Origin: Pseudomonas sp. GOM6
Lineage (GTDB): Bacteria > Pseudomonadota > Gammaproteobacteria > Pseudomonadales > Pseudomonadaceae
Length of the DNA: 64,000 nucleotides
Reading direction: 5' to 3'
NCBI RefSeq assembly: GCF_029537485.1
Contig: NZ_JARPUS010000001.1
Location: 434,001-498,000 of the forward strand
Shown piece after piece: positions 8,540 to 16,977 of the stretch. Both the position numbers and the translations under genes were made by a program. Every line of letters starts with the position of its first letter. The stretch's first letter is position 1. The notes beneath the pieces were generated by a model. It saw only the letters and a program-made list of their open reading frames with translations. It had not been told where the DNA came from and did no database searches.

Positions 8540-8669
8540 TCAAGGACTTAGCGCAGGAAGCGCACCAGAAATAACAGGGACATGAGGGATTGTTCGCCAG
8601 GACGGCGCACCGATCACGGATGTCAGGAACCAGTCTGCAGAGCCCCGCATCAGCGGGGTTTTCTTTTTT
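8540..8669 (+). ncRNA. rsmY: Rsm small RNA (RsmY-like), CsrA/RsmA-sequestering
   Basis: The stretch is about 130 nt and non-coding. It contains seven GGA motifs (starting at 8544, 8556, 8578, 8587, 8600, 8618 and 8626), one of them in the loop of the GCGCAGGAAGCGC hairpin that is typical of RsmY. It ends in a rho-independent terminator at 8643-8669. A perfect GacA box lies upstream. Rsm RNAs titrate RsmA/RsmE (CsrA family) away from target mRNAs and link GacS/GacA signalling to secondary metabolism, biofilm and virulence traits. The 5' end is estimated by resemblance to known RsmY starts (..CAGGACATTGCGC..). RsmY is preferred to RsmX or RsmZ from the hairpin order and the neighbouring YkgJ gene. 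Confidence 0.88.
8643..8669 (+). terminator. Terminator of the Rsm sRNA
   Basis: CCCCGC-ATCA-GCGGGG stem (8643-8658) followed by a T-rich tract (8659-8669). Confidence 0.92.
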
Positions 8670-8725
8670 CTGCCGCGACAATCGCCGTGGCGCTGGTGTA
8701 ACCCACCCATCATCGTTTTCCCGGT

Positions 8726-9763
8726 TCAGCCTGCCTGCCAGCGCTGGCGCAGTGCGCTGGGCGCCAGCCCGGTCCAGCGCTTGAACGAGCGGCGGAAGTT
8801 GGTGGCGTCGTGAAACTGCAGGTAGGCCGCCACTTCATCATTGCTCTGCCCCTTGATCTGGTAGAGGTACAGGGCCATGTGCTTGCGCGCCAGGTCGAGC
8901 TGCTCTTGGAAGTGCGTGCCGTGCTTGTGCAGCTTGCGCTTGAGGGTCGAGGGGCTCATGCCCAGGGCCAGTGCCACGCTGTCCAGTTGCGGCGGGCGGC
9001 GCAGGTTGGCCAGCAGGTGGCGGTACAGGTGGTCGAGTAGGCTGCTGTGAAAACCCAGTTGCTCCAGCAACTGTTCGCTCTGCTGCTGGGCGGCGCTGCC
9101 CGCTGTTTGTGCGGCGCCCGGCCAAGGTTGGTGCAAATACTCACGCGGCAGGCTGAGCAGGTCCAGCGGGGCATCGAAGCGCACCTCCTCGCCCAGGTGC
9201 ACCCAGTACTGTTCCACCTGGCGCGGCCGCGCCTGGGCAATGCTCACTTGCCAGGGCAGCGGTGCGCCGGCCAGCCAGCGGCTCATGGCCAGCAGCGCGG
9301 TCATCGCCGACTCGACCAGAAAGCGCTGCTGATTGCCGGCGCCGCAGCTGTCCAGCCAGTACAGGTGGACGTGGTGTTCGTCGAGCAGCAGGCGCGGGCT
9401 GAGCAGGGGGCTGAGCAGGGCGCGCTGGCGACAGAGGATATCCAGCGCCTGGCCCAGGTTGGTGGCGTGCTGCAGGGCGTGGCTGGCGGCGCCGTAGTGG
9501 CCGGGCAGCAGCCGCTGGCCGAACAGGAAACGGGTGTCGTCGGCGGCCAGCAGGCGCTCGCCATTGTCGATCAGTTGCAGGAACTGCTGCGGGCTCAGGC
9601 GCGCATGGCCGGTTTGCAGGTCTTCGTGGAACAGGCCGGTGCCGCGCAGCAGGCGATGGCTATCGATGCCACGCGACAGCGCCAGGTCGACCAGTACCGC
9701 CGGCTGCCAATGGCCGGGGATGAAGCGGCTGTCGTTCTCGTACCAGGCGTTCTTCAGGGTCAT
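8726..9763 (-). CDS. AraC-family transcriptional regulator (arabinose-binding-like N-domain)
   Basis: The 345-residue protein has an N-terminal ligand domain of the AraC-binding type (RGIDSHRLLRGTGLF near 30, GHYGAASHA near 108). Its C-terminal double helix-turn-helix reads LALGMSPSTLKRKLHKHG at about 266-283 and NDEVAAYLQFHDATNFRRSFKRWTG at about 309-333. This is the OruR/PA-type AraC architecture found repeatedly in Pseudomonas. It lies 8 bp after a GGDEF-domain gene in the same direction, so the two are probably cotranscribed. The inducer and targets cannot be inferred. It is convergent with the Rsm RNA. Confidence 0.88.
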   Translation of the reverse strand: MTLKNAWYENDSRFIPGHWQPAVLVDLALSRGIDSHRLLRGTGLFHEDLQTGHARLSPQQFLQLIDNGERLLAADDTRFLFGQRLLPGHYGAASHALQHATNLGQALDILCRQRALLSPLLSPRLLLDEHHVHLYWLDSCGAGNQQRFLVESAMTALLAMSRWLAGAPLPWQVSIAQARPRQVEQYWVHLGEEVRFDAPLDLLSLPREYLHQPWPGAAQTAGSAAQQQSEQLLEQLGFHSSLLDHLYRHLLANLRRPPQLDSVALALGMSPSTLKRKLHKHGTHFQEQLDLARKHMALYLYQIKGQSNDEVAAYLQFHDATNFRRSFKRWTGLAPSALRQRWQAG

Positions 9764-9771
9764 GGCGGGCC

Positions 9772-10689
9772 TCAGGCGCTGCGCGGGTAGCGCGGCTGCT
9801 TGGCGCGGGCCAGGGCCAGGTTGAGGCGCTGCAGCAAGCCATCGGCATCGTCCTGCAGGGCCATCACGCTGGCCACGCTGGCGCGCAGCTGCAGGCGCTC
9901 GCCGTGGGCGCGGGCCTTGTGCGCCAGATGCTCGACGGCCTGGCGCAGCTCCTCGGCCAGCTGCCGGGCCTGGCGCTCGCCGGTATCGGGCAGCAGCACT
10001 ACGAAGCGGTCGCCGGCCAGGCGGCAGAGCAGGTCCTGGTGGCGCAGGTTGAGCAGCAGCAGCTGGCTCAGGGCCTGCAGCACGCGGTCGCCCTCGGCGT
10101 GGCCGTGCAGGTGGTTGATGCGGCTGAAGTCGTCCAGGTCGAGGATCACCAGCGACAGCGGTTGCTGCGCGGAGCGGGCCTGCTGCAGCGCCTGCTCCAG
10201 CTGGCGGCGCAGGTACTCGGCGGTGTTCAGCGGGGTCAGCTTGTCGAACAGGCGGTGCTCGCGGAACAGCCGCTCGCGCTTCTCCATCTGTGCGCTGATG
10301 GCCAGCTGCTCGCGGTGCCAGTGGTAGATGCCGAGGGTCAGCAGCACCAGGCCCAGTGGCATGGGCGCGGACTCCAGCCAGTGATCCCAGGTGATGCTAT
10401 CCGGCAGTTTTATGAACTCGTCGAGGGCATCCACCCACCAGGAAAAGAACACCAGGCCCAGGCCCATGGCCAGCAAGCTAGTGACCCGTCCGGTCGGCCG
10501 GCTCTTCAGCACCAGGCCGAGCCAGACCAGGCACAGCAGGGCCGAGCCACCTTCGCCGAGGATATCCAGCCAGACCCATTCGGCCAGCGGCTTGATCTGC
10601 CCTGCGCCCAGGTGCAGCAGCAGGGCGAGGTTGCTGGCCAGCAGCAGGGCGGCCAGTTTCAGGCGGTGCAGTCTGAGCAGCGAGGGCAT
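9772..10689 (-). CDS. Membrane GGDEF-domain protein with degenerate active site
   Basis: The 305-residue protein has four to five N-terminal membrane helices (about 8-115), a short linker helix and a GGDEF domain (about 145-305). The signature position reads LAGDRF instead of GGDEF or GGEEF, with Gly1 to Ala and Glu4 to Arg. The upstream RHQD, five residues before it, preserves the RxxD inhibitory c-di-GMP site. The protein is therefore more likely a c-di-GMP receptor, or a weak cyclase, than a strong diguanylate cyclase. LVILDLDDFSRINHLHGH is the conserved substrate and metal block. It precedes the AraC gene by 8 bp; coupling of c-di-GMP sensing to that regulator is an inference. Confidence 0.85.
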   Translation of the reverse strand: MPSLLRLHRLKLAALLLASNLALLLHLGAGQIKPLAEWVWLDILGEGGSALLCLVWLGLVLKSRPTGRVTSLLAMGLGLVFFSWWVDALDEFIKLPDSITWDHWLESAPMPLGLVLLTLGIYHWHREQLAISAQMEKRERLFREHRLFDKLTPLNTAEYLRRQLEQALQQARSAQQPLSLVILDLDDFSRINHLHGHAEGDRVLQALSQLLLLNLRHQDLLCRLAGDRFVVLLPDTGERQARQLAEELRQAVEHLAHKARAHGERLQLRASVASVMALQDDADGLLQRLNLALARAKQPRYPRSA

Positions 10690-10808
10690 GGGCAGGGCTC
10701 CGAGTAGCGTTGCGCGCAGCAGAACAGAGCCATGTGACGGAATGGTTGCAGTGGGGGAGGTCGATTTGGCTCAGAGGTTTTTGTCGTCGCTCGGGAGCTA
10801 GGTGGCAA

Positions 10809-10875
10809 TTGTGGGAGCGGCTTCAGCCGCGATGCGCTGTGGTTGCTGGCATCGCGGCTGAAGCCGCTCCCACAA
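10809..10875. repeat. REP pair (REPIN), short type
   Basis: GTGGGAGCGGCTTCAGCC... at 10811 onwards and its inverted copy ending at 10875 are separated by a 13-bp spacer; the arms match perfectly over 27 bp (10809-10835 with 10849-10875). It occupies the 361-bp stretch between the GGDEF gene and the receptor gene, upstream of the PHO box. Confidence 0.9.
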
Positions 10876-10959
10876 AAGCATTCGGCAGCCAGGTCATTTC
10901 AGTTCAATTGGCTCGGCAAATCCCGGCAAAGCCCCGTGTTTCGCGGGTTCGGCGCGGTG

Positions 10960-10977
10960 CTGTCACGCAACCGTCAT
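10960..10977 (+). promoter_or_regulatory. PHO box upstream of the TonB-dependent receptor
   Basis: CTGTCACGCAACCGTCAT contains two CTGTCAt-like heptamers (CTGTCAC, CCGTCAT) at the exact 11-nt spacing of PhoB-binding repeats. It lies 74 bp before the receptor start. It matches the content of the downstream genes (phytase, PhoX), so phosphate-starvation control is likely. Confidence 0.72.
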
Positions 10978-11050
10978 ACCGCACTCCTAGCTTGCGCTCC
11001 CAGTCGCCGGCCATTGCCGCCGGCCAACAGGCTTATCTGGGGAGATCAGC

Positions 11051-13570
11051 ATGCACAAGCGACAACTCAATGCCCGCCGGGCGGGCTTTCGTATCAGCGT
11101 CCTGGCGCTGGCCATCGCCACCACGCCGCTGTGGGCGGCCGAAGAAGGCGTCGAACACGTCAACGTGGTCGGCCAGGCCGCCAGCCTGGACCAGGCCCTG
11201 AAGGAGCAGCGCCGCGCCGACCAGATCGAGAGCGTGGTGCATGCCGATGGCGTGGCCCAGTTGCCGGACCAGAACGCCGCCGAAGCGGTGCAGCGCCTGC
11301 CGGGTGTGTCGGTCGAGCGCGACCAGGGCGAAGGCCGTTTCGTCAGCGTGCGCGGTCTGGGCCCGGACCTCAACAGCGTGACCATCAACGGCACCCTGGT
11401 GCCGGCGCCGGAGAGTGACCGCCGCGCCGTGGCGCTGGACGTGTTGCCGGCCGAGCTGGTGCAGTCGCTGTCGGTGGTCAAGAGTCTGACCCCAGACATG
11501 GACGCCAATTCTCTCGGCGGCACCATCGAGGTGGAGAGCCTGTCCGCCTTCGACCACGACGGCCTGTTCTACACCGGCAGCGGCGAGGCCAGCTACGACG
11601 ACAACAGCGAGCAGACCAGCCCGAAATTCTCCGGTGCCATCAGCGATCGCTTCAGCCTCGGCGACGGCATCGACAACTTCGGTGTGGCCGCCGCGTTGAG
11701 CTGGCAGCAGCGCGACTTCGGCTCCGATAACGTGGAGACCGGCGGCGACTGGGACTTCGAGGACGGCGCCCGCCTGCAGCAGCTGGAGCAGCGTGACTAC
11801 GACATCCGCCGCGAACGCAGCGGCCTGGGCCTGAACTTCGACTACCGCCCGGACGACTACTCCAGCTATTACCTGCGCACCCTGTACAGCCGCTTCAAGG
11901 ACACCGAGACGCGCAACGCCGCTGGCGTCGAGTTCGCCGATGCCCAGCTGCCCGGCGAGAGTGGCGACGCCGAGGGCTGGCGCGAGCTGAAGGATCGCGA
12001 GGAAACCCAGGACATCCAGTCCTACGTGTTCGGCGGCGAGCGCCTGATCGGCCAGTGGACGCTGCAGGGCCAGGTCGGCTACAGCCAGGCCGAGCAGGAC
12101 ACCCCCGGGCACATCGCCGGTGCCGTGTTCGAGGGCAACGACGACTTCGCCGACGTCGGCTTCGGCGACAGCAAGAAGCCGCGCCTGAATATCGGTGACG
12201 ACTTCTACGACCCGAGCAACTTCACCCTCGACGAAGTGGAGTGGGCCGAGGAGAACACCGAGGACACCGAGAAGAACATCAAGCTCGACCTGGCCCGCGA
12301 CTACGACCTGGCCGGCTACGCGGCGCAGGTCAAGTTCGGCGGCAAGCTCAGCCGGCGCGACAAGAGCAATGACACCGATATCTGGACCTACGAAGACCTC
12401 GACGCCGTGTTCAGCGACGCCGAACTGAACATGGATCAGTTCAGCAAGGGCCAGGTCGACTACAGCCTGGATCGTTTCGGTCCCGGCCTGTCGGCGGACA
12501 GGATCGAGAGCCTGCTCGGTGGCCTCAACCGCGCCGACTACTACAACGAGGAAGAGTCGCGGGTGAACGACTTCGACATGAGCGAAGACATCGACGCGGC
12601 CTACCTGATGCACACCCTCGACATCGACGATCTGCGCATCATCGCCGGCCTGCGCTACGAGGGCACCGAGTTCGAGGCCAAGGGCACCGGCATCCGCGAC
12701 GGCGACTACGAGGCCATCGAGGCCAGCAACGATTACCACCACTGGCTGCCCGGCTTGCACGCGCGCTACCAGCTGGACAAGGACACCCAGCTGCGTTTCG
12801 CCTGGACCAACAGCGTGGTGCGGCCGACCTTCGGCCAGCTGGCGCCGGGCTTCGTCATCGACGGCGACGAGGCCAGCTTCGGCAACCCGACGCTTGACCC
12901 GCTGGAGTCGCGCAACTTCGACCTCGGCATCGAGCACTACCTGGGCCGCGCCGGCGTGGTGTCCGCCTTCCTGTTCTACAAGGACATCGAAAACTTCGTC
13001 TACAACGCCGACCTGGCCGGCACTGGCGACTGGCTGGCGTTCGACGAGGCGAATACCTTCGCCAACGGTGACAGTGCCGACCTGTGGGGCTTGGAGCTGG
13101 CCTACTCGCAGAAGTTCGACTGGCTGCCGGCGCCGTGGAACGGCCTGCTGCTGGGCGCCAACGCCACCTTCAGCCGCTCCGACGCCAGCATCAGCGGCTT
13201 CGACACGGACAGCGGACGCAACCTGGAGCGCGACATCGACCTGCCGTTCCAGTCCGACACCATCGGCAACCTGATGCTCGGCTGGGAGAACGACAAGCTC
13301 AGCCTGCGCCTGTCGGCCAACTACAAGTCCGACTACCTGTACGAGGTGGCGAGCATCGACGACAAGCAGCACGACCTGCACGTGGATGACCAGGTGTTCG
13401 TCGACTTCAGCGCCGGCTACTACCTGACCAAGGGCCTGCAGCTGCGCTTCGAGGCGCAGAACATCACCGACGAGAGCTACTACGTCTACGCCGGCAGCCG
13501 TTCCTACAACGCCCAGTACGAAGAGTACGGGCCCACCTACAAGCTGGGCCTGACCTACACCAACTTCTGA
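11051..13570 (+). CDS. TonB-dependent outer-membrane receptor of a phosphate-ester uptake island
   Basis: The 839-residue protein has a signal peptide (about 1-29), a short TonB-box-like EHVNVVGQ segment, and a plug domain with the QNAAEAVQRLPGVSVERDQGEGRFVSVRGL pattern (residues about 76-105; the TonB-Xanth-Caul type). A beta-barrel follows and ends in an aromatic residue (YTNF). It starts with a GGGGAGAT ribosome site. The next genes encode a phytase, ExbB-ExbD-TonB and PhoX. The receptor therefore probably imports a phosphorylated organic compound (inositol phosphates are the simplest guess) or captures products of surface phytase. The barrel is very acidic, with many Asp/Glu loops, which is odd for an anionic ligand unless divalent metals mediate binding. 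Substrate is inferred from context. Confidence 0.9.
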   Translation: MHKRQLNARRAGFRISVLALAIATTPLWAAEEGVEHVNVVGQAASLDQALKEQRRADQIESVVHADGVAQLPDQNAAEAVQRLPGVSVERDQGEGRFVSVRGLGPDLNSVTINGTLVPAPESDRRAVALDVLPAELVQSLSVVKSLTPDMDANSLGGTIEVESLSAFDHDGLFYTGSGEASYDDNSEQTSPKFSGAISDRFSLGDGIDNFGVAAALSWQQRDFGSDNVETGGDWDFEDGARLQQLEQRDYDIRRERSGLGLNFDYRPDDYSSYYLRTLYSRFKDTETRNAAGVEFADAQLPGESGDAEGWRELKDREETQDIQSYVFGGERLIGQWTLQGQVGYSQAEQDTPGHIAGAVFEGNDDFADVGFGDSKKPRLNIGDDFYDPSNFTLDEVEWAEENTEDTEKNIKLDLARDYDLAGYAAQVKFGGKLSRRDKSNDTDIWTYEDLDAVFSDAELNMDQFSKGQVDYSLDRFGPGLSADRIESLLGGLNRADYYNEEESRVNDFDMSEDIDAAYLMHTLDIDDLRIIAGLRYEGTEFEAKGTGIRDGDYEAIEASNDYHHWLPGLHARYQLDKDTQLRFAWTNSVVRPTFGQLAPGFVIDGDEASFGNPTLDPLESRNFDLGIEHYLGRAGVVSAFLFYKDIENFVYNADLAGTGDWLAFDEANTFANGDSADLWGLELAYSQKFDWLPAPWNGLLLGANATFSRSDASISGFDTDSGRNLERDIDLPFQSDTIGNLMLGWENDKLSLRLSANYKSDYLYEVASIDDKQHDLHVDDQVFVDFSAGYYLTKGLQLRFEAQNITDESYYVYAGSRSYNAQYEEYGPTYKLGLTYTNF

Positions 13571-13754
13571 TTGAAATCGACCTGCTGCGCGTCGGTCATG
13601 CGTCGTTGGAAGAAGCCTCAGGATGCTCATTTACCACTCGTAAATTCCGCTCCTTCGGCTGCTCCCGCCTAGCCTGGCTCTAGCTCGCGAGGTCTTGCAT
13701 TGGCGTGTGCCCGGACAGGCATGCGCCCAACGCATCGCTAAGGACATCAGCTGT
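13571..13754. other. Intergenic stretch, possible dispersed-repeat remnant
   Basis: This 184-bp gap contains ATTTAC-CACTC-GTAAAT (13629-13645), a small inverted repeat, in a context that resembles short non-coding repeats seen elsewhere in Pseudomonas genomes (from memory). No promoter or PHO box was found. The phytase ribosome site (AAGGAC) is at its end. Confidence 0.3.
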
Positions 13755-15692
13755 ATGAAACCCATGTTTACCCATTCCCTGTTGCTCGCCAGCCTCCTGT
13801 TGGCAGGCTGCGACCAGCTACCGTCGGCGGCCTCCGCCGCCAGCCCGAGCCTGGCCCTCAGCCCCTGGGGCGCCTCGGCCAAGGTCAAGGCCGAAGACCT
13901 GCGCTTCGTGCCTGCCGAGCTGACTGCTGGCGCTGACCTGCGCGTTGCCGCCAGCGAGCGCAACGGCTTGCTCCTGCTCGATCAGGACGGCGCCGAACTG
14001 GCGCGCCTGCCAGGCAGTTACTCGACGTTGGACAGCCGCGTCGCCGGCCAGCAGCTGATCGTCGCCAGCCTGGACAACGCCACCCAGCAGGCCGCCCTGG
14101 TCAGCCTGGATGTCGCCGCCCGGCAGTGGAGCCGCCCGCAGCTGCTGCCGGCGCGCGACTACGCCATCAGCGGCCTGTGCCTTTACCGCGACGATGCGGC
14201 CAACCTCTACCTGTTCCTGATTGGCGAAGACGGCCAGGGCGAGCAGTGGCTGGTCGGCGCCGGAAACCAGCTGAATGCCGAGGCTCAGCGCGTACGCGGT
14301 CTACCGCTGCCGCCGCAGGCCGAGTACTGCCAGGCCGACGACGCCGGCAACCGGCTGTTCGTCAACGAGGAGAACGTTGGCCTGTGGGCCTACCCGGCCC
14401 ATCCGGAAGCCGATGCCAGCCGCGTGCCGGTGGATATCCGCGCGCCGTTCGGCAGCCTCAAGAACAGCGCCGGGGCCATGGTCAGCGTGCCTGGCGGCCT
14501 GCTGGCGCTGGACCCCGGCGCCGCCGCACTGCACCTCTACCAACAGCAGGGCGAAGCCTGGCAACCCGTATCCAGCCTGCCGCTGAAGGGCCTGGAAGAG
14601 CCCGAGCGCCTGGCCGTGCGCAGTACCGAAAAAGGCTTGGGGTTGCTGGTGCAGGACGATGGCGCCGGGCGCTTCTACCAGGGCGAGCTGAACTGGCAGC
14701 CGGCCGCCGTCGAGCTGCCGCCAGTGCTGGCGAATGTCCCGGCCCTGCGCCAGAGCGAGCCGGTCGGCCGCCACGGCGACGCCGCCGACGATCCGGCGAT
14801 CTGGGTGCACCCCGAGCAGCCGGCGCTGTCGCGCGTACTCGGCACCAACAAGAAGCAGGGCCTGCTGGCCTATGACCTGGACGGCAAGCTGCTGCAGGAG
14901 CTGCCGGTCGGCCGCCTGAATAATGTCGACGTGCGCGCCGGTTTCGACCTCGGCGGTACCACAGTGGATCTGGCCGTGGCCAGCAACCGCGACCACGACA
15001 GCATTCACCTGTTCGCCATCGACCGGGTCAGCGGCGAGCTGCGCGAGGCCGGTGAGATCCGCACGCCGATCAAGGAGATCTACGGCATCTGCCTGTTCCA
15101 GCCGGCATCCGGCGAGCTGTACGCCTTCGCCAATGGCAAGGACGGCAGCTTCCTGCAGTACCGCCTGGACGGAGCCAGCGGCGAAGTGAAAGGCGAACTG
15201 GTACGGCGTTTTGCGGTGGACAGCCAGCCCGAGGGCTGCGTCGCCGACGACCAGCGCCAGCGCCTGTTCCTCGGTGAGGAGGATGCAGGCGTGTGGGCCG
15301 TGGACGCCCGCGCCGATGGCCCGACCGAGCTGACCTCGGTGCTGAGCGTGGGCGAGGTGCTCAAGGCCGACGTCGAGGGCCTCGGCCTGTACCAGGCCGG
15401 CACGCAGGACTACCTGGTGATCTCCAGCCAGGGCAACGACAGCTACGTGGTGCTGGATGCCGAACCGCCCTATGCGCTCAAGGGCGCGTTCCGCGTCGGC
15501 CTCAACGGCGCGCTGGGCATCGACGGCGCCTCCGAGACCGACGGCCTGGAAGTCACGGCCGCCAATCTCGGCGGGCCCTGGAGCCAGGGCATGCTGGTGG
15601 TGCAGGACGGCCGCAAGCGCATGCCGGAGGCCACGCAGAACTTCAAGCTGGTGCCCTGGAGCGAAGTGAGCAAGGCGCTGAAGTTGGACTGA
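13755..15692 (+). CDS. Lipoprotein beta-propeller phytase (3-phytase), tandem-domain
   Basis: The product has 645 residues. A lipobox (LLLAGC, Cys17) marks an envelope lipoprotein; the start at 13755 is chosen because it gives this signal and has an upstream AAGGAC. The C-terminal half (about 330-645) is a complete beta-propeller phytase with DDPAIWVHPE, NNVDVR, ASNRDHDS, YGICLF, QPEGCVADD, GEEDAGVWAV, DVEGLGLY, SSQGNDSY and ETDGLEVT, the Ca-binding and phosphate-binding blocks. The N-terminal half is a second, degenerate propeller that keeps EYCQADDAGNRLF-like blades but lacks most catalytic acids. It hydrolyses phytate to release phosphate. It lies between a TonB-dependent receptor and exbBD-tonB. 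Confidence 0.92.
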   Translation: MKPMFTHSLLLASLLLAGCDQLPSAASAASPSLALSPWGASAKVKAEDLRFVPAELTAGADLRVAASERNGLLLLDQDGAELARLPGSYSTLDSRVAGQQLIVASLDNATQQAALVSLDVAARQWSRPQLLPARDYAISGLCLYRDDAANLYLFLIGEDGQGEQWLVGAGNQLNAEAQRVRGLPLPPQAEYCQADDAGNRLFVNEENVGLWAYPAHPEADASRVPVDIRAPFGSLKNSAGAMVSVPGGLLALDPGAAALHLYQQQGEAWQPVSSLPLKGLEEPERLAVRSTEKGLGLLVQDDGAGRFYQGELNWQPAAVELPPVLANVPALRQSEPVGRHGDAADDPAIWVHPEQPALSRVLGTNKKQGLLAYDLDGKLLQELPVGRLNNVDVRAGFDLGGTTVDLAVASNRDHDSIHLFAIDRVSGELREAGEIRTPIKEIYGICLFQPASGELYAFANGKDGSFLQYRLDGASGEVKGELVRRFAVDSQPEGCVADDQRQRLFLGEEDAGVWAVDARADGPTELTSVLSVGEVLKADVEGLGLYQAGTQDYLVISSQGNDSYVVLDAEPPYALKGAFRVGLNGALGIDGASETDGLEVTAANLGGPWSQGMLVVQDGRKRMPEATQNFKLVPWSEVSKALKLD

Positions 15693-15815
15693 CTGTCATC
15701 AGCCAGTAACCGCGACGTAATCGAATAGCACCCATTCACCCTCTCCTCTGGGAGAGGGCAGGGGTGAGGGATGTGCCACGCACGACTCATCCCGCCATGC
15801 CAAAGGAGCCACATC

Positions 15816-16523
15816 ATGCACGCCACCCTCGAACAGATGACCGTCTGGAGCCTGATCGGCGACGCCAGCCTGCTGGTCAAACTGGTCATGCTGACCCTGC
15901 TCGCCGCCTCGTTGGCCAGCTGGTACCTGATCATCCAGCGCAGCCTGCTGCTGGGCCGTTGCGAGCGCCTGCACAAGGACTTCCTCAAGCGCTTCCGTCA
16001 GCAGGGCGACCTGGCCCAGCTGTACCGCGAAGGCAACGAGCAGGCCGACGCTGACGCCGCGCTGGAGCGACTGTTCCGCGCCGGCTACGGCGAATTCGCC
16101 CTGCTTCAACGCCAGCCCGGCGCCAGTCACGAGGCGGTGATCGACGGCGTCGAGCGCGGCCTGCTGGTGGCCATCGCCGAGCAGGAGGAGCGCCTGGAAA
16201 AAGGTCTGCCCTTCCTCGCCACGGTCGGTTCGGTCAGCCCTTACATCGGTCTGTTCGGCACCGTGTGGGGGATCATGAATTCCTTCATCGGTCTGTCCCA
16301 GGTACAGCAGGCGACCCTGTCCACCGTCGCACCGGGTATCGCCGAGGCGCTGATCGCCACCGCCATCGGCCTTTTCGCGGCGATTCCCGCCGTGGTCGCC
16401 TACAACCGCTTCGCTGCCCGCGTGGCGACGTTGAGTGCGCGCTTCTACGCCTTCGGCAACGAGCTGCAGGGACGCCTGCAGCGCAAGCTGCAGGGTGCGC
16501 CGAACCTGTCCCAGGCCGCCTGA
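15816..16523 (+). CDS. exbB: ExbB/TolQ-family proton channel subunit
   Basis: The 235-residue protein has three membrane segments: about 13-37, then after the cytoplasmic domain about 133-155 and 175-200. The motifs TVGSVSPYIGLFGTVWGIMNSF and TVAPGIAEALIATAIGLFAAIPAVVAYN are diagnostic of ExbB/TolQ/MotA channels. It powers TonB with the proton gradient. The start at 15816 (MHATLEQ) is preferred because AAGGAG lies 8 nt upstream. It precedes exbD by 10 bp and tonB, forming a dedicated energiser for the upstream receptor. It is nearer TolQ in length and sequence, but the partner genes argue for an ExbB role. Confidence 0.9.
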   Translation: MHATLEQMTVWSLIGDASLLVKLVMLTLLAASLASWYLIIQRSLLLGRCERLHKDFLKRFRQQGDLAQLYREGNEQADADAALERLFRAGYGEFALLQRQPGASHEAVIDGVERGLLVAIAEQEERLEKGLPFLATVGSVSPYIGLFGTVWGIMNSFIGLSQVQQATLSTVAPGIAEALIATAIGLFAAIPAVVAYNRFAARVATLSARFYAFGNELQGRLQRKLQGAPNLSQAA

Positions 16524-16533
16524 GGAGAGGGCC

Positions 16534-16977
16534 ATGCGCAAACCGCACAGCAAGTACGGCGCCAAGGCCGAGATGAACGTGGTTCCCTATATCGACGTGA
16601 TGCTGGTGCTGCTGGTGATCTTCATGGTCACCGCGCCCATGCTCACCCAGGGCGTCAAGGTCGAGCTGCCCAAGGTCGCCGCCGAGGCGCTGCCGGCTGA
16701 CAGCCAGCAGCAGATACTCACCCTGTCGGTGCAGGCCGATGGTGGCTACTACTGGAACCTCGGCCCCGAGCTGGATATCGACAGCCGTGGCGACAGCGCG
16801 GTGGACCTGGCCGAGATGAGTGCCAAGGTCGGCGCGCTGATCGCCGCCAACGGTGACACCCAGGTGTATATCCGTGCCGACGGCGGCGTCGATTACGCCC
16901 GCGTGGTGGCCGGCATGGCCGCGCTGCAGCAGGGCGGGGTGAGCAATCTCGGCCTGATTACCGAGGCGCCGCAGTGA
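16534..16977 (+). CDS. exbD: ExbD/TolR-family proton channel subunit
   Basis: The 147-residue protein has a single N-terminal helix after MRKPHSKYGAKAEMNVVPYIDVMLVLLVIFMV, where Asp in PYIDVMLVLL is the essential proton-carrying residue. A periplasmic ExbD/TolR domain follows (QVYIRADGGVDYARVV). The ribosome site is GAGGAGAG. The stop overlaps the tonB start. It forms the ExbB-ExbD motor of the phosphate island. Confidence 0.9.
   Translation: MRKPHSKYGAKAEMNVVPYIDVMLVLLVIFMVTAPMLTQGVKVELPKVAAEALPADSQQQILTLSVQADGGYYWNLGPELDIDSRGDSAVDLAEMSAKVGALIAANGDTQVYIRADGGVDYARVVAGMAALQQGGVSNLGLITEAPQ

Noticed and set aside
8590..8784. Short plus-strand open frame inside the Rsm RNA
   Set aside because: It crosses the sRNA terminator and has no ribosome site; the GGA motifs, GacA box and terminator explain the region.
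11033..13630. 865-codon open frame on the minus strand, antisense to the TonB-dependent receptor
   Set aside because: It is a GC-bias mirror of the receptor gene, with repetitive Val/Gln/Leu composition, no start signal and no domain; the receptor explains the stretch.
15739..15759. CCCTCTCC-TCTG-GGAGAGGG hairpin before exbB as a terminator of the phytase gene
   Set aside because: It has no T tract and exbB follows in 57 bp with a good ribosome site; it is more likely a small Pseudomonas repeat within the operon.
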